Assembly: GCA_025667525.1 (NCBI GenBank)
Contig: CM046881.1
Location: 26,175,580 to 26,239,579 of the forward strand
Direction: 5' to 3'
Source of the DNA: Glebionis coronaria
Taxonomy: Eukaryota; Streptophyta; Magnoliopsida; Asterales; Asteraceae
DNA: 64,000 bases
The position numbers were made by a program, and so were the translations under genes. Positions 1 to 11,345 of the stretch are shown piece by piece. The notes beneath the pieces were generated by a model. It was not told where the DNA came from. It saw only the letters and a list, made by a program, of their open reading frames with translations, and ran no database searches. Each line of letters opens with the position of its first letter. Positions within the stretch are counted from its first letter, which is position 1.

Positions 1-3000
1 AAAAAAGTGTCCAAAATAAGCCCAAAAAGCACTACTTGACTCAAAATTTGATTTTAAACAACTTTTTCCAAACGCCCAAAAGCTGAAAGTGTGAAATAAG
101 CTAGCTTATACCAAATAGCTTATTCTTAATGGGCTTTTTGGCCCATTAAGCTATAAGCCAATGCCATAAGCTGAAATTAGACACACAAGCTTCTTTTGTC
201 CTAAAGAAGAGTTCTGCAAAAAGAAATTTGAAATAAGCCCAAGGACTAAGCCTGAAAATGCAATAAGCAATCTATAGAAAACGACAAAATAATCGTTTTT
301 GAGTTCTAGGCCACCCCAAGTGCTGATTCAAGTTTCTAAAGCTTTCAAATGACTTAATTAAGCAAAATCAACAAAGAGTTTTCAAATAAGCTGACTCAAT
401 AAGCTGGAAAAAGCAAATAAGCACTTATGTAAAAGTCAAATAAGTTGGTTTTCTAGTAAAAAGTCAAAGTCAAAGTCCAATAAGCTCTAGTCTACTCAAA
501 TGGGTCAAATAATGAAGATCTATCACAAAAAATAAGTTGTTGCAAGTCTGGATAAGCTAAAATAGCTTATTGATAAGTTGAGTACAAGTTTACACTAGCA
601 GGGGCTAGTTTTGGGTGTTGAGCAGTGGGAACTTTTCCCACTGCTTGACTTATAGACTTTTTTATCTTTAGTGAACTTTTTTGGGATTCAGATTACACAA
701 AGTCACCCAAATGATCTTTGGATCATAAGGAGTCAATAACAATCAAAAATTCACAAACACAATCACCCAATTTGCACAGATTAATCAATAAAGTACCAGA
801 TGTTGCACAGACATGAACAAATAAGCAGAACAGGTTCAATAAGCACTTATAGCAATTTTCAGCCAGCCAAATTCAACCAAATGCATACACAAGCTATATT
901 AAACTCAAATAAGCAAGTCTAAACAGGTTTCATGCAATGATTCAAAGAATTAAGCAAGATTCAAGAACCTTAAGTTACTGATGAACACAAGAACATGCAA
1001 TTTTTCAATTTGCTAATGTATTTGACACAAAATCCAGATTCAACACCTCAGATCTATCAAGTATGTTATCTTAATGATGTTTAAATAGATTTTATCCCTA
1101 AACATGCATAAACTGTAGGTTTTCCCAAAATTTTAGGTCAAAAACAGTCAAACTCCCAAAGTTATAGCACAATCTTTGATTAAAGGTTTCAAACCACAAA
1201 ACTTGCAGCAAAACACTCTCCAACAAGTGTATATCAGATACCAAGCACAAATAACAACTCCTAACAACACAATACCAAGATGCAATCACAAACAGGTAAT
1301 CCCAAACACCCCTTTATCTTTTCAAATCCAATTTTAAACAAGAAAAAGTGAGATTTTAGACCACCCAAGTGATGATTAACACAATAACAGATGAGAATAA
1401 CAGATTCAAGCAAGAATAAGCCACAAAATACACAAGAACATAGGCAACACTCAAATATCACAAATATCCAAAATATTTTCAGATTTTGAGATTAAGGGTG
1501 TGTACCTCATGGATGTACATCCACACCCACGGATTTTAAGCTTATGTGCTAGCAAGAACAAGCACAAGCTTCCACAACAAAGCCTGCTAAGAATCAACAA
1601 AGTTAGAGGCAAGATTATAAAAACGGAAACTTGAAAAATCCTTGATTGATGCAACTCTTGTCCTTCACACTTGATTATCCCCAAGTTATAAGCTTCACCA
1701 CACCTTGATAACATAATATCAGGATGCTATGATTAGCCCTATAGCCCAAGAATTCCAAGATAGACCAAGAACTTAGCAAAATATCAAGAAAATGAAGAAA
1801 ATGTGCAAACTTTTGCACACTCCTCTTTTGAAAATAGGTTTTTGATTCAAATTCAGTAAACAATAAACATAAACAAGCATAAATAAGATGGCACTTGGTC
1901 TTTCTTCAACACACTTAACACAATTTCATAAATCTGAAAATAGGATTTACAAGTGCTTGAACAAGAAAAACCAAAAGCCACGTACAAATGAGAACCTATG
2001 GCTTTATATATAGCCTTACAATGTATCTAGAAAGCTGATAAAGAAGTAAAACCCTAGTCTTGAACTTCCAAAATTGCCCTTATGAAGTTTGAATATCTTA
2101 GAATGTAAGATGAATTCTCCAACATTGGATTTACTGGCTTGTTTTTGTTTGGACGTGAAGGGTGGGGCAGGGGAGGTAGCATGTGACAAAAGGGATGATG
2201 ATGTGGCATGTTTTAAGGTTGGGTTGTGATTATAGGACCCTTAATCATTGTTCTGGAAAGAATTAGCCTTTAATTCATAATGATTAAGGAATGCCTAATT
2301 GTGTTCTTGAGCTGATGAACATAAGGTTTAATCTGTTTTAGGGGTGATTAATATTTAAAAAGGTGTTTAGGCGCCAACGATTTAATTAAGTATAAACCGG
2401 GTGAGTGGAAGGCTGAGGTGGAGGTAGGGAGTGGTGTGATTGGTGGAAGTGGTGAGTGGGGTGAGGTGGCAGCTTGTGGTTGGACTAGGTAACTATGATG
2501 TCTGGCCAACTTAAGCCCTTCACTTCTTTTCCTTTTGCCACTTTGTAAATAAAGCTAAACAAATCCGAATCCCTTTGTAATTAAACTTTCATTTTTCACA
2601 CTTTTGTCCCAAATACTTTTCCAAAGTATTTTCAAGGGTATTTCTTGCCATTTTGTGATTTTTGAGGGACTGATTTGGCATTTTGTTGATGGATAATGGT
2701 CTTGACTTGCATGATTGGTATTTTGGAGGACTGAAATTGCCAAGTCATGTTTGATGAGGGACTATTTTTGCCAAATGTTGAAAGTTAAGGGTCCTTTTTG
2801 TAATTTTGGGATTTCCAATGGACCAAACTTGTAATTTATTGTACTTTGAAGGACTTCATGATGTATTTGACTTTGTGGAGGATAATGGTTGACAATTTAG
2901 CTTTGTTGAGGGGCTAAACTTGCCAATTCTTCAAAGTGGAGGGCCCTTTTTGTAATTTTGACAAACTTTAGGGACCAAACTTGTAATTATGAGGATACAA

Positions 3001-3285
3001 GGGTATAAAGTGTCAATTCTTCCATATTGGAGGACCCTTCTTCATAATTCTTCAAATCTTCAAGGGTTAATCTTGGGAAAGTCTTCATTTGGGCTTGGTT
3101 CATTGTGCGGCTTCGTTTCCCGTGTTCGTTTTTGTATGATTCTTGTGATCTTTTGTCATTTTCTCAATATCCATACCTAAAATACACAAGCAACAAACAC
3201 AAGCATATATATGGGTATTTTGATGATATTTAATGCATTTAGCCCTATTTGGACGATGAGACTATGTATAAAAGCAGTCTCATCA
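1..3285 (-). repeat. Athila 3' LTR, truncated by window edge
   Basis: Positions 1-3285 align with 24805-26730 followed by 38649-40089 of the other LTR. Differences are scattered (roughly a few per hundred bases by eye), so this insertion is older than the 7598 element. Compared with the 5' LTR, this copy lacks about 85-90 bp near 2094-2100 (present at about 38824-38910), with CTT at both break points. It contains no credible gene; the short ORFs at 1098-1863 and 2555-3180 are LTR noise and partly recur in the other LTR. Confidence 0.9.
2002..2012 (-). promoter_or_regulatory. TATA-like box of Athila LTR (3' LTR copy)
   Basis: On the minus strand this reads TATATATAAAG and is conserved in the partner LTR at 38728-38738. 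It is the best TATA candidate in the LTR and would place the transcription start about 1.4 kb into it. This is motif evidence only. Confidence 0.45.
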
Positions 3286-3295
3286 TTCCCCCATA
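3286..3295 (-). other. Polypurine tract of Athila element
   Basis: Reads TATGGGGGAA on the minus strand and directly abuts the LTR start TGATGAGAC. This is the position and composition expected of the plus-strand-synthesis primer. The same TTTAGTATGGGGG core recurs upstream near 4680 and 4745. Confidence 0.8.
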
Positions 3296-5156
3296 CTAAA
3301 CCATTGCCGTGCCCTCACGCAATGCTAGAATAAAGTATCGTAGCATCTCCAAAATTCATTTTTATTCACTTTATTGCACGATAAACTAGCTACACTACTA
3401 CTATTTCTACAACTACTTGCGTTTTAGACATAACTTATGATTTTCATCGCAAAATGGGACGTTTAGGTTCATAGAACAAGAACACGTGAATGCTTCGTTA
3501 GAAATAATTTCATCGTCCTCAATTTTCACCCCAATTACATGCCAAGCGTGCAACGAGATCATTGTCATTATAAGTTAGTAATGCTAACACTACTCATATG
3601 CCCTAATCACGTACTTATCCTCCCATTATTCCTAAGTTGTATCTTTTATATTTTATATTGTCTTGAATGTTTCACAAGGATACATTGTTTGACTTATACG
3701 ATAATAGAGATTTAGGTCTAAAAATAGAGTCCTAACGGTGTAACCAAGACCATCAAATCAATAACCCCTCCCAATAGACAACGATGTCAAAAAATTAAGT
3801 TGACAAGAAGAATCGATAAACACGGTTTTATAACGGTTTTGAACATGAGACTTATTACCAAGACTTTTATACGCCCCCTAACGGAAGGGCCTTATTATCT
3901 TTGGTTTACCTCCATCTTTTATTCAACTTCGCCATGAAGCTTTTATTATGACTTCGGTCTTGCCTTGCCTTTTATTATCCACCTCATCGGTAGTTTTATT
4001 AGCCAAAGACGTATATCCTCACGCTAAGGCGAATTTTGGATCTTTAAAGCTTCGAAGATTAAGGCTTGATTCACTTTCAATTTTGCATAGATTTTTAGGC
4101 CTTGTGGGGCTTCAAATTGTTTGCTTGATTTAGGTGAGCACTTGAAATCTTATTATTGGGTGAAGCTTTTGATTATTCGGGTGCCAATACTTCAAAACCG
4201 TGACGCTGGCGATACCTTAATGTCTTCCCAATTTAATTACACGGAAGCTACTAGAATAGACTAGAAACCCAACAATCCCAACTAAACCGCTATGTCAATA
4301 TTTATTAAGCAAAAAATATTTACATGCGAAGGGAGAATAAGAAAACAACGAGAACACATGAGTTTTTGAAAGAATACGAGTACTCTACGTTTAGCATAGT
4401 AACTTATAATTAACCCTATCATTTCTCGTCCTCATTTAAGATACTTAGCCTAAGTGAAGTTAAGGAACCAAAGCTAAGTTCTCAACACGCACGGTCGAGT
4501 CAAAAATTACTCTTATTCTCACCATCGGAAAACCTACATTCGTGTCTTCAAACACTTATAAAACATGAGAAAAAATTTAAAATTTAGCCATTTTTTGCCT
4601 TATTTTGCAACAAAACGATAAACAAAAAGATAAACTTTGGAAAGCGTGAAGGTTTAGCAAGGCAAGTATCTATTCACCCCCCCCCCCCCCCATACTAAAG
4701 TTAAACATTGTCCTCAATGTTTCGAGTCTAGGGGTGCAAACACCCCCATACTAGAGACGTAGTCGAATGCCTAATCTAGCATGAAAAGGGTGTAACCAAT
4801 AAATTAATAGTCATTTATTAAGTGTGCTATAAACCTAAGGTTAGAACATCAAAGGATATATCATAGATATTGAGAAAGTCTTCAAAGAAAACGATCGAGT
4901 GCTCCCATAAAACGAAAACGAGAGGCTCCAATCGTGAAGATCATGATCATCTAAAGTCCACAATTCACAAACAACCACGAAACAAAGGTTGGAAGGGCAC
5001 AAATCCCCACACGTTAACTACATTAGAAAGCGATAATATGTACATAGGATAAGCATGGGAACTCCCCTTGAGGCACCTCGTTTTTGATTACCGAGTCATG
5101 AGCCCGACTCGATCCCCTCAATACTAATTATCATTGGGGAAGGTGACTTGGTCGAG
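3296..5156 (-). other. Athila untranslated region between pol stop and PPT; no gene seen
   Basis: This stretch of 1.86 kb carries no substantial ORF on either strand, although many Athila elements have an env-like ORF here. The small plus-strand ORFs at 3948-4133 and 4870-5052 show no recognisable domain and run antisense to the element. The visible structure is two extra purine tracts (4677-4699 and 4743-4753) embedded in copies of the sequence around the LTR-proximal PPT. Confidence 0.6.
4677..4753 (-). other. Two internal PPT-like tracts
   Basis: On the minus strand, CTAGTATGGGGGTG (4753-4740) and TTTAGTATGGGGG extended to 15 Gs (4699-4677) repeat the core of the LTR-proximal PPT. They lie beside a conserved-looking motif GAGGACAATGTTTAA (4716-4702), which is typical of the region after pol in Athila/Tat elements as I know them. 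They could act as extra priming sites. The 15-base C run may vary by replication slippage or assembly error. Confidence 0.55.
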
Positions 5157-5866
5157 TTAGTTCAAGGATGGAACTTCCCTGCCAAAGTAGTGCTTCAACC
5201 TATGTCCATTCACCTTGAAGTTAGGACCATCATCTTGAGCTAGATCGATGGTCCCATACGGAAACACTTGAGTCACGGTGAATGGACCGGACCAACGGGA
5301 TATCAACTTACCGGAAAAGATTTTGAAGCGAGAATTAAAAAGCAAAACTTGATCCCCAATGTTAAAAACCCGGTTTTTAATTTTAGAATCATGCAACTTT
5401 TTAGTTTTTTCTTTATAAATCAATGAATTTTCATAAGCAATATCCCTCAATTCATCCAATTCATTTAGTTGCATTTTCCGGTGTTTTCCCGCGGTCTCCA
5501 TATCATCATTACAATGCTTTAGGGCCCAATAAGCCTTGTGTTCTAGTTCGATAGGCAAATGACAATTTTTCCCATACACAAACTTATAGGGAGTGTACCC
5601 AATAGGCGTCTTATGAGCGGTCCTAAAGGCCCATAAAGCATCGTCCAACTTATCCGACCATAATTGTCGGTTTTCCCCAACGGATCTCTCCAAGATCCTC
5701 TTCAACGCTCGGTTTGAAACCTCGACTTACCCACTCGTTTGTGGGTATAAGTCGTAGAAAGCCGATGTGTAACCCCATATTTCCTTAGGACCCTTTCAAA
5801 TTGGTCGTTACAAAAATGGGTTCCACGATCGCTTATGATCGCACGAGGGGTTCCAAACCGAGAAAA
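5157..5866 (-). pseudogene. Athila pol fragment: integrase core end and C-terminal part
   Basis: The clean frame 5705-5157 (182 residues) gives the late integrase region: [18 protein letters not shown], then [18 protein letters not shown] and [12 protein letters not shown], and ends ...GREVPSLN. The stretch 5866-5706 upstream still encodes integrase core residues (GTPRAIISDRGTHFC with the catalytic Asp) in a different frame. It passes out of frame again before 5705, so at least two frameshifts separate this piece from the preceding pol block. In the living family this domain joins cDNA to host DNA. Here it cannot be made as part of an intact Pol. Confidence 0.85.
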
Positions 5867-7592
5867 CTAGCTTTTCAAAAACTTGACTACCACACGAGCA
5901 TCATTGGTGGGCAAAGCCTTAGCTTCCACCCACTTAGATAGGTAGTCAACCGCAACGAGAATGTACTTATTACCACGAGATGATGGGAACGGCCCCATAA
6001 AGTCTATACCCCAAACGTCAAAGATCTCACACACTTGGATGATATTTTGTGGCATTTCATCTTTTTGTGAGGCTTTTCCTTGTCGTTGGCATGAATCACA
6101 TGACTTCACAAGATCTTGTGCATCTCGGTAAATAGTAGGCCAAAAAGAAGCCGGCATCAAACACTTTCTTAGCCGTGATATTAGCATCGTGGTGACCACC
6201 CATGGGTCCCTCATGGCAAGCTCTAAGGATGTTAGAAGCTTCGGTGCCAAAGACACAACGTCGAATGATTTGATTCGCACGTCGTTCCAAAAAGAGAACT
6301 TGACGTCACGAAAGAATTTTCGTTTTTCTTGAGTCGTCATACCCTTGATGATGAAGTTACCCGCATGGTAATTTGTAAAATCCGCAAACCATGGGGTGGA
6401 AGAATCAAGCTTAGAATTCACTACACCAAGTGTCTCGAGCAGAAATGTTTTGGTGATTTCCTTGGGCTCGTAAACACTTTGGTGAGGATCTTCCAAACGA
6501 GAGAGATGATCGGCCGCTAGATTCTCGGCTCCTTTTTTGTCAACAATTTTGTGGTCAAATTCTTGAAGGAGGAGAATCCAACGAAGTAATCTAGGCTTAG
6601 CATCTTTCTTTGCCATGAGATACTTAATAGCCAAATGATCCGTATATACTATGCATTTAGCTAAGACGAGATAAGGTCGGAACTTCTCAAACGCATACAC
6701 CACGACAAGGAACTCCTTCTCCGTTGTAGTGTATTTTAGTTGAGCCTCGGTCATCGTCTTGCTAGCATAGTAAATAGGCAAGAAGTGCTTATCATGACGT
6801 TGCCCCAAAACGGCCCCAATAGCGTAATCACTAGCATCACACATGAGCTCAAAGGGGAGGTTCCAACTGGGAGCAACAAGAATGGGAGCTTCGGTAAGTT
6901 TCCTCTTAAGGATTTCAAAGGCTCGTACACAATCTTCGTCAAAGACAAAACGTGCCTCTTTTTCAAGAAGATGTGTAATGGGTCGAGAAATCTTCAAAAA
7001 ATCCTTGATGAATCGACGATAAACGCCCGCGTGGACTAGGAAACTCCTAACTCCCTTAACGGTTTTAGGATGAGGTAATTTGGCGATGACGTCTACCTTA
7101 GCTTGATCTACCTCAATCCCCGCTTTCGAGACCTTGTGCCCTAAGACGATTCCACTCTTTACCATAAAATGACACTTTTCCCAATTGAGCACAAGGTTGG
7201 TTTCCTCACAACGTTTTAACATTCTCTTAATATTCGACAAACACGAAGTGAACGAATTACCAAACACGGAAAAGTCATCCATGAAGACTTCCATCGTCTT
7301 CTCGAACATGTCATGAAAAATAGCCATCAGAATGCAAAGTCCGAATGTCATTCTACAATAGGCAAACGTTCCATATGGACACGTAAACGTAGTTTTTTCT
7401 TGATCACGAGGATCGATGAGAATTTGGAAGTAACCGGAAAAACCATCTAAAAAGCAATAGAAATCGTTTCCCACAAGACGCTCCAACATTTGGTCCATGA
7501 AGGGCAAGGGAAAAATGGTCTTTTGGAGTGGCTTCATTCAACTTACGATAGTCAATGCACACTCTCCATCCGGTCACGAGTCTAGTGGGAAT
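5867..7592 (-). pseudogene. Athila pol fragment: reverse transcriptase, RNase H, integrase N-terminal half
   Basis: The open frame 7537-5867 (556 residues) covers RT fingers/palm with the catalytic box as FMDD (residues 85-88), RNase H with [13 protein letters not shown] (about 233) and YTDH (about 300), the end of RNase H (ADHLSRLED), and integrase up to [12 protein letters not shown]. Upstream, 7592-7538 continues RT ([17 protein letters not shown]) in another frame, so a T-run insertion near 7518 broke the frame. The integrase zinc-binding stretch (about 6290-6150) is read in the wrong frame within this ORF. The proper reading ([18 protein letters not shown]) lies in the frame of the 6290-6096 ORF, so two compensating indels are present. 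The 5' half of RT lies beyond the 12.4-kb insertion at 7598. Confidence 0.9.
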
Positions 7593-7597
7593 TAACT

Positions 7598-10500
7598 TGT
7601 GACAATCCGTCAATTTATGGTTGATATTTTATTTTCAATATTATTTAAAAACAATTTACAATATGAACTCACATATTTTTGGGAAGAAATTTGGATTTAC
7701 ATCTTGGAGTAGCATCGACTACGTCTAAACCGGAGGATTCAACGTTACGTGCTTACGTCTACGTACACCGTCTTTGGTGACAGTCCGACATTTTAGAAAA
7801 TAAATTTATCCGTAAATATTATTTTGGAGTTTTAAATTTGTGTTAGTTCACAAACTCACAAATTTACGAGAAGAGATTAGGACTTACGATTTTATTTTAA
7901 CGTCCTTTACGACTAAACCGGAAACCTTAGGATTACGTATTTACGTTTTCGAACTCCGTTTTTGATGAGACAATTTTTATTGGATTCGTTTTGTGACGTC
8001 GATTCATAATTTATAAAAACGTTTTTCGTAAAACGACCCGAGGGCACGCAAATCGAGGAAACTAGAATCGAGGAGTACCCGTAAATAAATGGGATGAGAC
8101 AAGTGGGACACTTGTCCCACCCCACTCTCAAAACCGGCCTAACTAGACACAATGACACTTATGTGTCAAGTGTACACCTTATTAAGTTACACATGTAACT
8201 TAAGCTTACCAAGTAAGCTAAGTTCCATCAAAACCACTACCTAAACCATTTCCCACACACACAACATGCAATACCACTCAAAAACTCACAACTCTCTCTC
8301 TCTCTCACTCATCTATGCCGTCCCATATTTATCTTAAAAACACCAAATTCATACAAATTTTAACCATGAACATATGTTATAATCAACATATGTTAATCTC
8401 CATTCAAAAAGATGAAGATTGGTGCAACTTATAACATCCATGGAGGAGTTTTCATGGTGTCATGGGGCTGATTTTCCACAAGGAGTTGATGAAGATTGGA
8501 GTTCTTGAAGATGGTGTTGGCTAAGCACAAGTTTCACCATCAAAAACCATGTCAAACTCATAACCTACATCAAGTTGGTGGTATAAAGATTGTCCTCCTC
8601 AACTTCTTATTATTTTGATTATGTAAACTTGTATTTTATTTCCTATTGTATATATTTATGATGATTATATGATGATAAAAATGTTATGTGGGGATTTGTT
8701 GTTGATAAACATGGATAAAAAGATGAAAAACCATATGAAACAAGGTTAAAATCTTGATTAATTTACATGGCTGTATAAAACAGTAAGTAAACAGGTCATT
8801 GACTGATAATATGATGAAATAGAATCCATTTACAGTAAGCTAAATTTCTTGTACACATGTGAGAGTTGGCCATGCAATGGAATCAAAATAATGAGTGAGA
8901 TATGATCAAAACAAGTTTTGGGTATAAATCTGAAGTTACTGTTTTGGACGATTTTTAGAAAATACTTAAAGGATGATTCAACAGTAGCTATAGAAGAGTT
9001 AAATGTAGCACATATCATGTAGTTTATGTGATAAAAATTTGAGCTTCTATCTCCATATAGAACTCAAGATATGGCAGTTTTGGTGAAGATGAAGTTAAAA
9101 ATCAGATTTTTGTAAATTAAAGAATAATACTATTATATAAGCACTCACATTTTAATATATAAAATGTAAAATAAAAACCCACTAACTTATAAAACTTATT
9201 TATATAAATATATAAAAGGTGTAATAAGTGTATAAATGATAAAAATGGAAACTTGTTAAGTTTTATAATTTATAAAACTATAAACATGATTTTTACGATT
9301 TTTTCGGCTATTGCCGTAAAATTAACGTTTTTGTCAAATAAAACTTAGATGGTTGGACCCGTCTAATGAAAACTTTATAAAACTTATATACTGATATATA
9401 AACATGTATAACAAGTAAAAACCGATAAAACCCGAACTATAGGGCATACGGACATTAACGAGCTTAGTAAACATATTGGACTAATACTTGGACTAATAAT
9501 TGGACTAAATAAGATAAAAACACTTATAAACTTATTATTGGGCTTAACCCATTAGGGCCCAACTTGTGAAGTTTAAGTACTGATAATATAAGTACAAAAT
9601 AGATTAAAATAAGTTAAATAACTTATAATAGGCTTATTGGACCTAAAACACGTAAATGGGTAAAACTGATAAACTAGTATAAAAGTTATCGACATATAAC
9701 TCTAAAAGGAGTAAACGAGAATATGTAAACCCACTTGATCATCATATATATATAATCATTATATGTATACATACTTGTTATTTTTATAAAGTCATTGGAC
9801 ATGAGTCTAAGACCGAGTATTATTTGTCTAGGTTTCCGTGATTGAAGCACGTACCGTACGTCCGAATTGCTGATAACCCGCCTTCCCACATCAACGTGAG
9901 TTCATAGCCTCGCACTCTTTTAAATGTTTTTATAAATGCTTTATAAACCCGCGAGGGAGATAACATGTTAGTTTTTATAAACTTAGGACACAATTTGTCC
10001 CGATTGTTTGTTTATTGATTTTGGACCCGAATGATTGAATGACCCGATTGTATGACCCGATAAATGATTAATGGACCCGATAGATGAAATCAAATGGATT
10101 ATTAAAGTTAGGTTATGTCACTAAAAGTCCCATTAGCATGAATTGTGAACTACCGGGAGTTGGTAGACGCTTATGCATTTAATAGTACTATTTGGGGACG
10201 ATCACCCCAGTTCGCGCCTTGACGGTTGATCCCCGTCGTGCCACATTGATTGGTAAGCGAATTTATGTATGAGAAGATTTCCAATAGCGTGACCTTTGTG
10301 ACGACACGCTACTTTAGATGGGCAAAATTGGTATCGGGTTAGCTACCCGTTGTTGGTTTAGTAAGGTAACAATGTCATGCGGCTTATAATAATCCAAATT
10401 ACCGAAATACTATTAGACGCTTCGAATTACGATGTATTGCCTGACTAGCAATACAGGGTCATACTATTGATATTATGATTGTATTTTGGTTTTCATAACC

Positions 10501-11054
10501 ATATTCATATAACGGTTTTTATTTGATTTTATACAACGTCATAAGACGTATTGTATGATGTTTTTACGACATTGGCTCGTATAATAATTTTTATGGCAAA
10601 TGCCTATATTATGATTTTCGATAAGGATTTGTATAAAATGATTTTGGCTATTTTACGGCCTATTACAATGATTTGTACGAATTGATTTTTGGTACTAATT
10701 TTATACCAAAGTTATATTGATGGAATTTATTAAACTCTATGAATTCACTCGGCGTTATCGCTGACCTTTTCTTTTAACATGTTTTATCTCAGGTACTTGA
10801 AGGTAATTCTTGGGAAGACGACAAGAATTCATGGCCCGCACTTAAACAACATTTTTCCATTCAAACACTTTGTAAAACTTTTGTATGCAATGTAATGACT
10901 TGGGACCGATGTAACTTTGATGTTTATGAATGGAAATGCTTTATAAATAAACGACGCGATTTTTATGCGTTGTCTATGATGTGAGTAATGTGCTATCCCG
11001 TAACACCAACTAGTCTTCCGCTGTACTGAGTTGTATAAATTTGGGGGTGTTACA
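7598..11054 (+). repeat. 5' LTR of the 12.4-kb Gypsy element
   Basis: Starts TGTGACAATCCG and ends GTGTTACA, followed by the PBS. It is nearly identical to 16504-19960. It contains a CT microsatellite near 8290, a conserved double hairpin at 10194-10237 and no coding region. The 62- and 67-codon minus ORFs recur in both LTRs simply because the LTRs are copies. Confidence 0.95.
10194..10237 (+). other. Conserved double hairpin with complementary loops in LTR
   Basis: GGGG-ACGATCA-CCCC (10194-10208) and GACGG-TTGATCC-CCGTC (10221-10237) each form a short stem with a 7-base loop. The loop segments GATCA and TGATC are reverse complements, so a 5-bp kissing interaction is possible. It is identical in the second LTR (19100-19143) and in the diverged LTR at 62359-62402. 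A structured RNA role is inference. Confidence 0.5.
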
Positions 11055-11057
11055 GTT

Positions 11058-11069
11058 TGGTATCAGAGC
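11058..11069 (+). other. Primer binding site, tRNA-iMet type
   Basis: TGGTATCAGAGC, the classic plant initiator-Met primer complement, lies three bases (GTT) after the 5' LTR. This fixes the plus orientation of the element. Confidence 0.9.
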
Positions 11070-11345
11070 TCTCGTTATAGAGAACGAAAGATTTTTAAAA
11101 CCAAGGTTTTGAATAAAACTTTTCAAAATCTTTTAACTAAAAACATTTTTCTAAAAATGTCTAAAAATCTTTTGACTATAACGGTGCCGAAGAATTCCCG
11201 AGTTACCGACAAGGCCAAGACTGAGAAGTGTTATTTTAATATATATATATAACTTGGATTATATATATATGATGTAATTTTATTACATGATTGTTTGATG
11301 ATTATTTTGATTTTTATACGAGGTATTTATACGACGTCGATTGTC
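11070..11345 (+). other. Leader of the 12.4-kb Gypsy element
   Basis: Homologous to the leader at 63109-63381 of the second element (shared CTCTCGTTATAGAGAAC after the PBS, the AATCTTTTGACTATAA segment, and the AT-rich run before gag). The gag start codon of the relative aligns with ACA at 11346-11348 here, so the gag start is lost. Confidence 0.7.

Noticed and set aside
4677..4691. Run of 15 Cs as a special signal
   Set aside because: Kept only as part of a PPT-like tract; exact length may be slippage or assembly error.
8286..8306. CT microsatellite
   Set aside because: Simple repeat present in both LTRs; no evidence of function.
8830..9889. Minus-strand ORFs of 62 and 67 codons, repeated at 17736-17924 and 18592-18795
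   Set aside because: They recur only because the LTRs are copies. No domain, no start context, and the related LTR at 59136 does not keep them open.
11031..11252. 73-codon ORF across LTR end and PBS
   Set aside because: Spans the LTR/PBS boundary and leader; no homology and it does not survive in the related leader.
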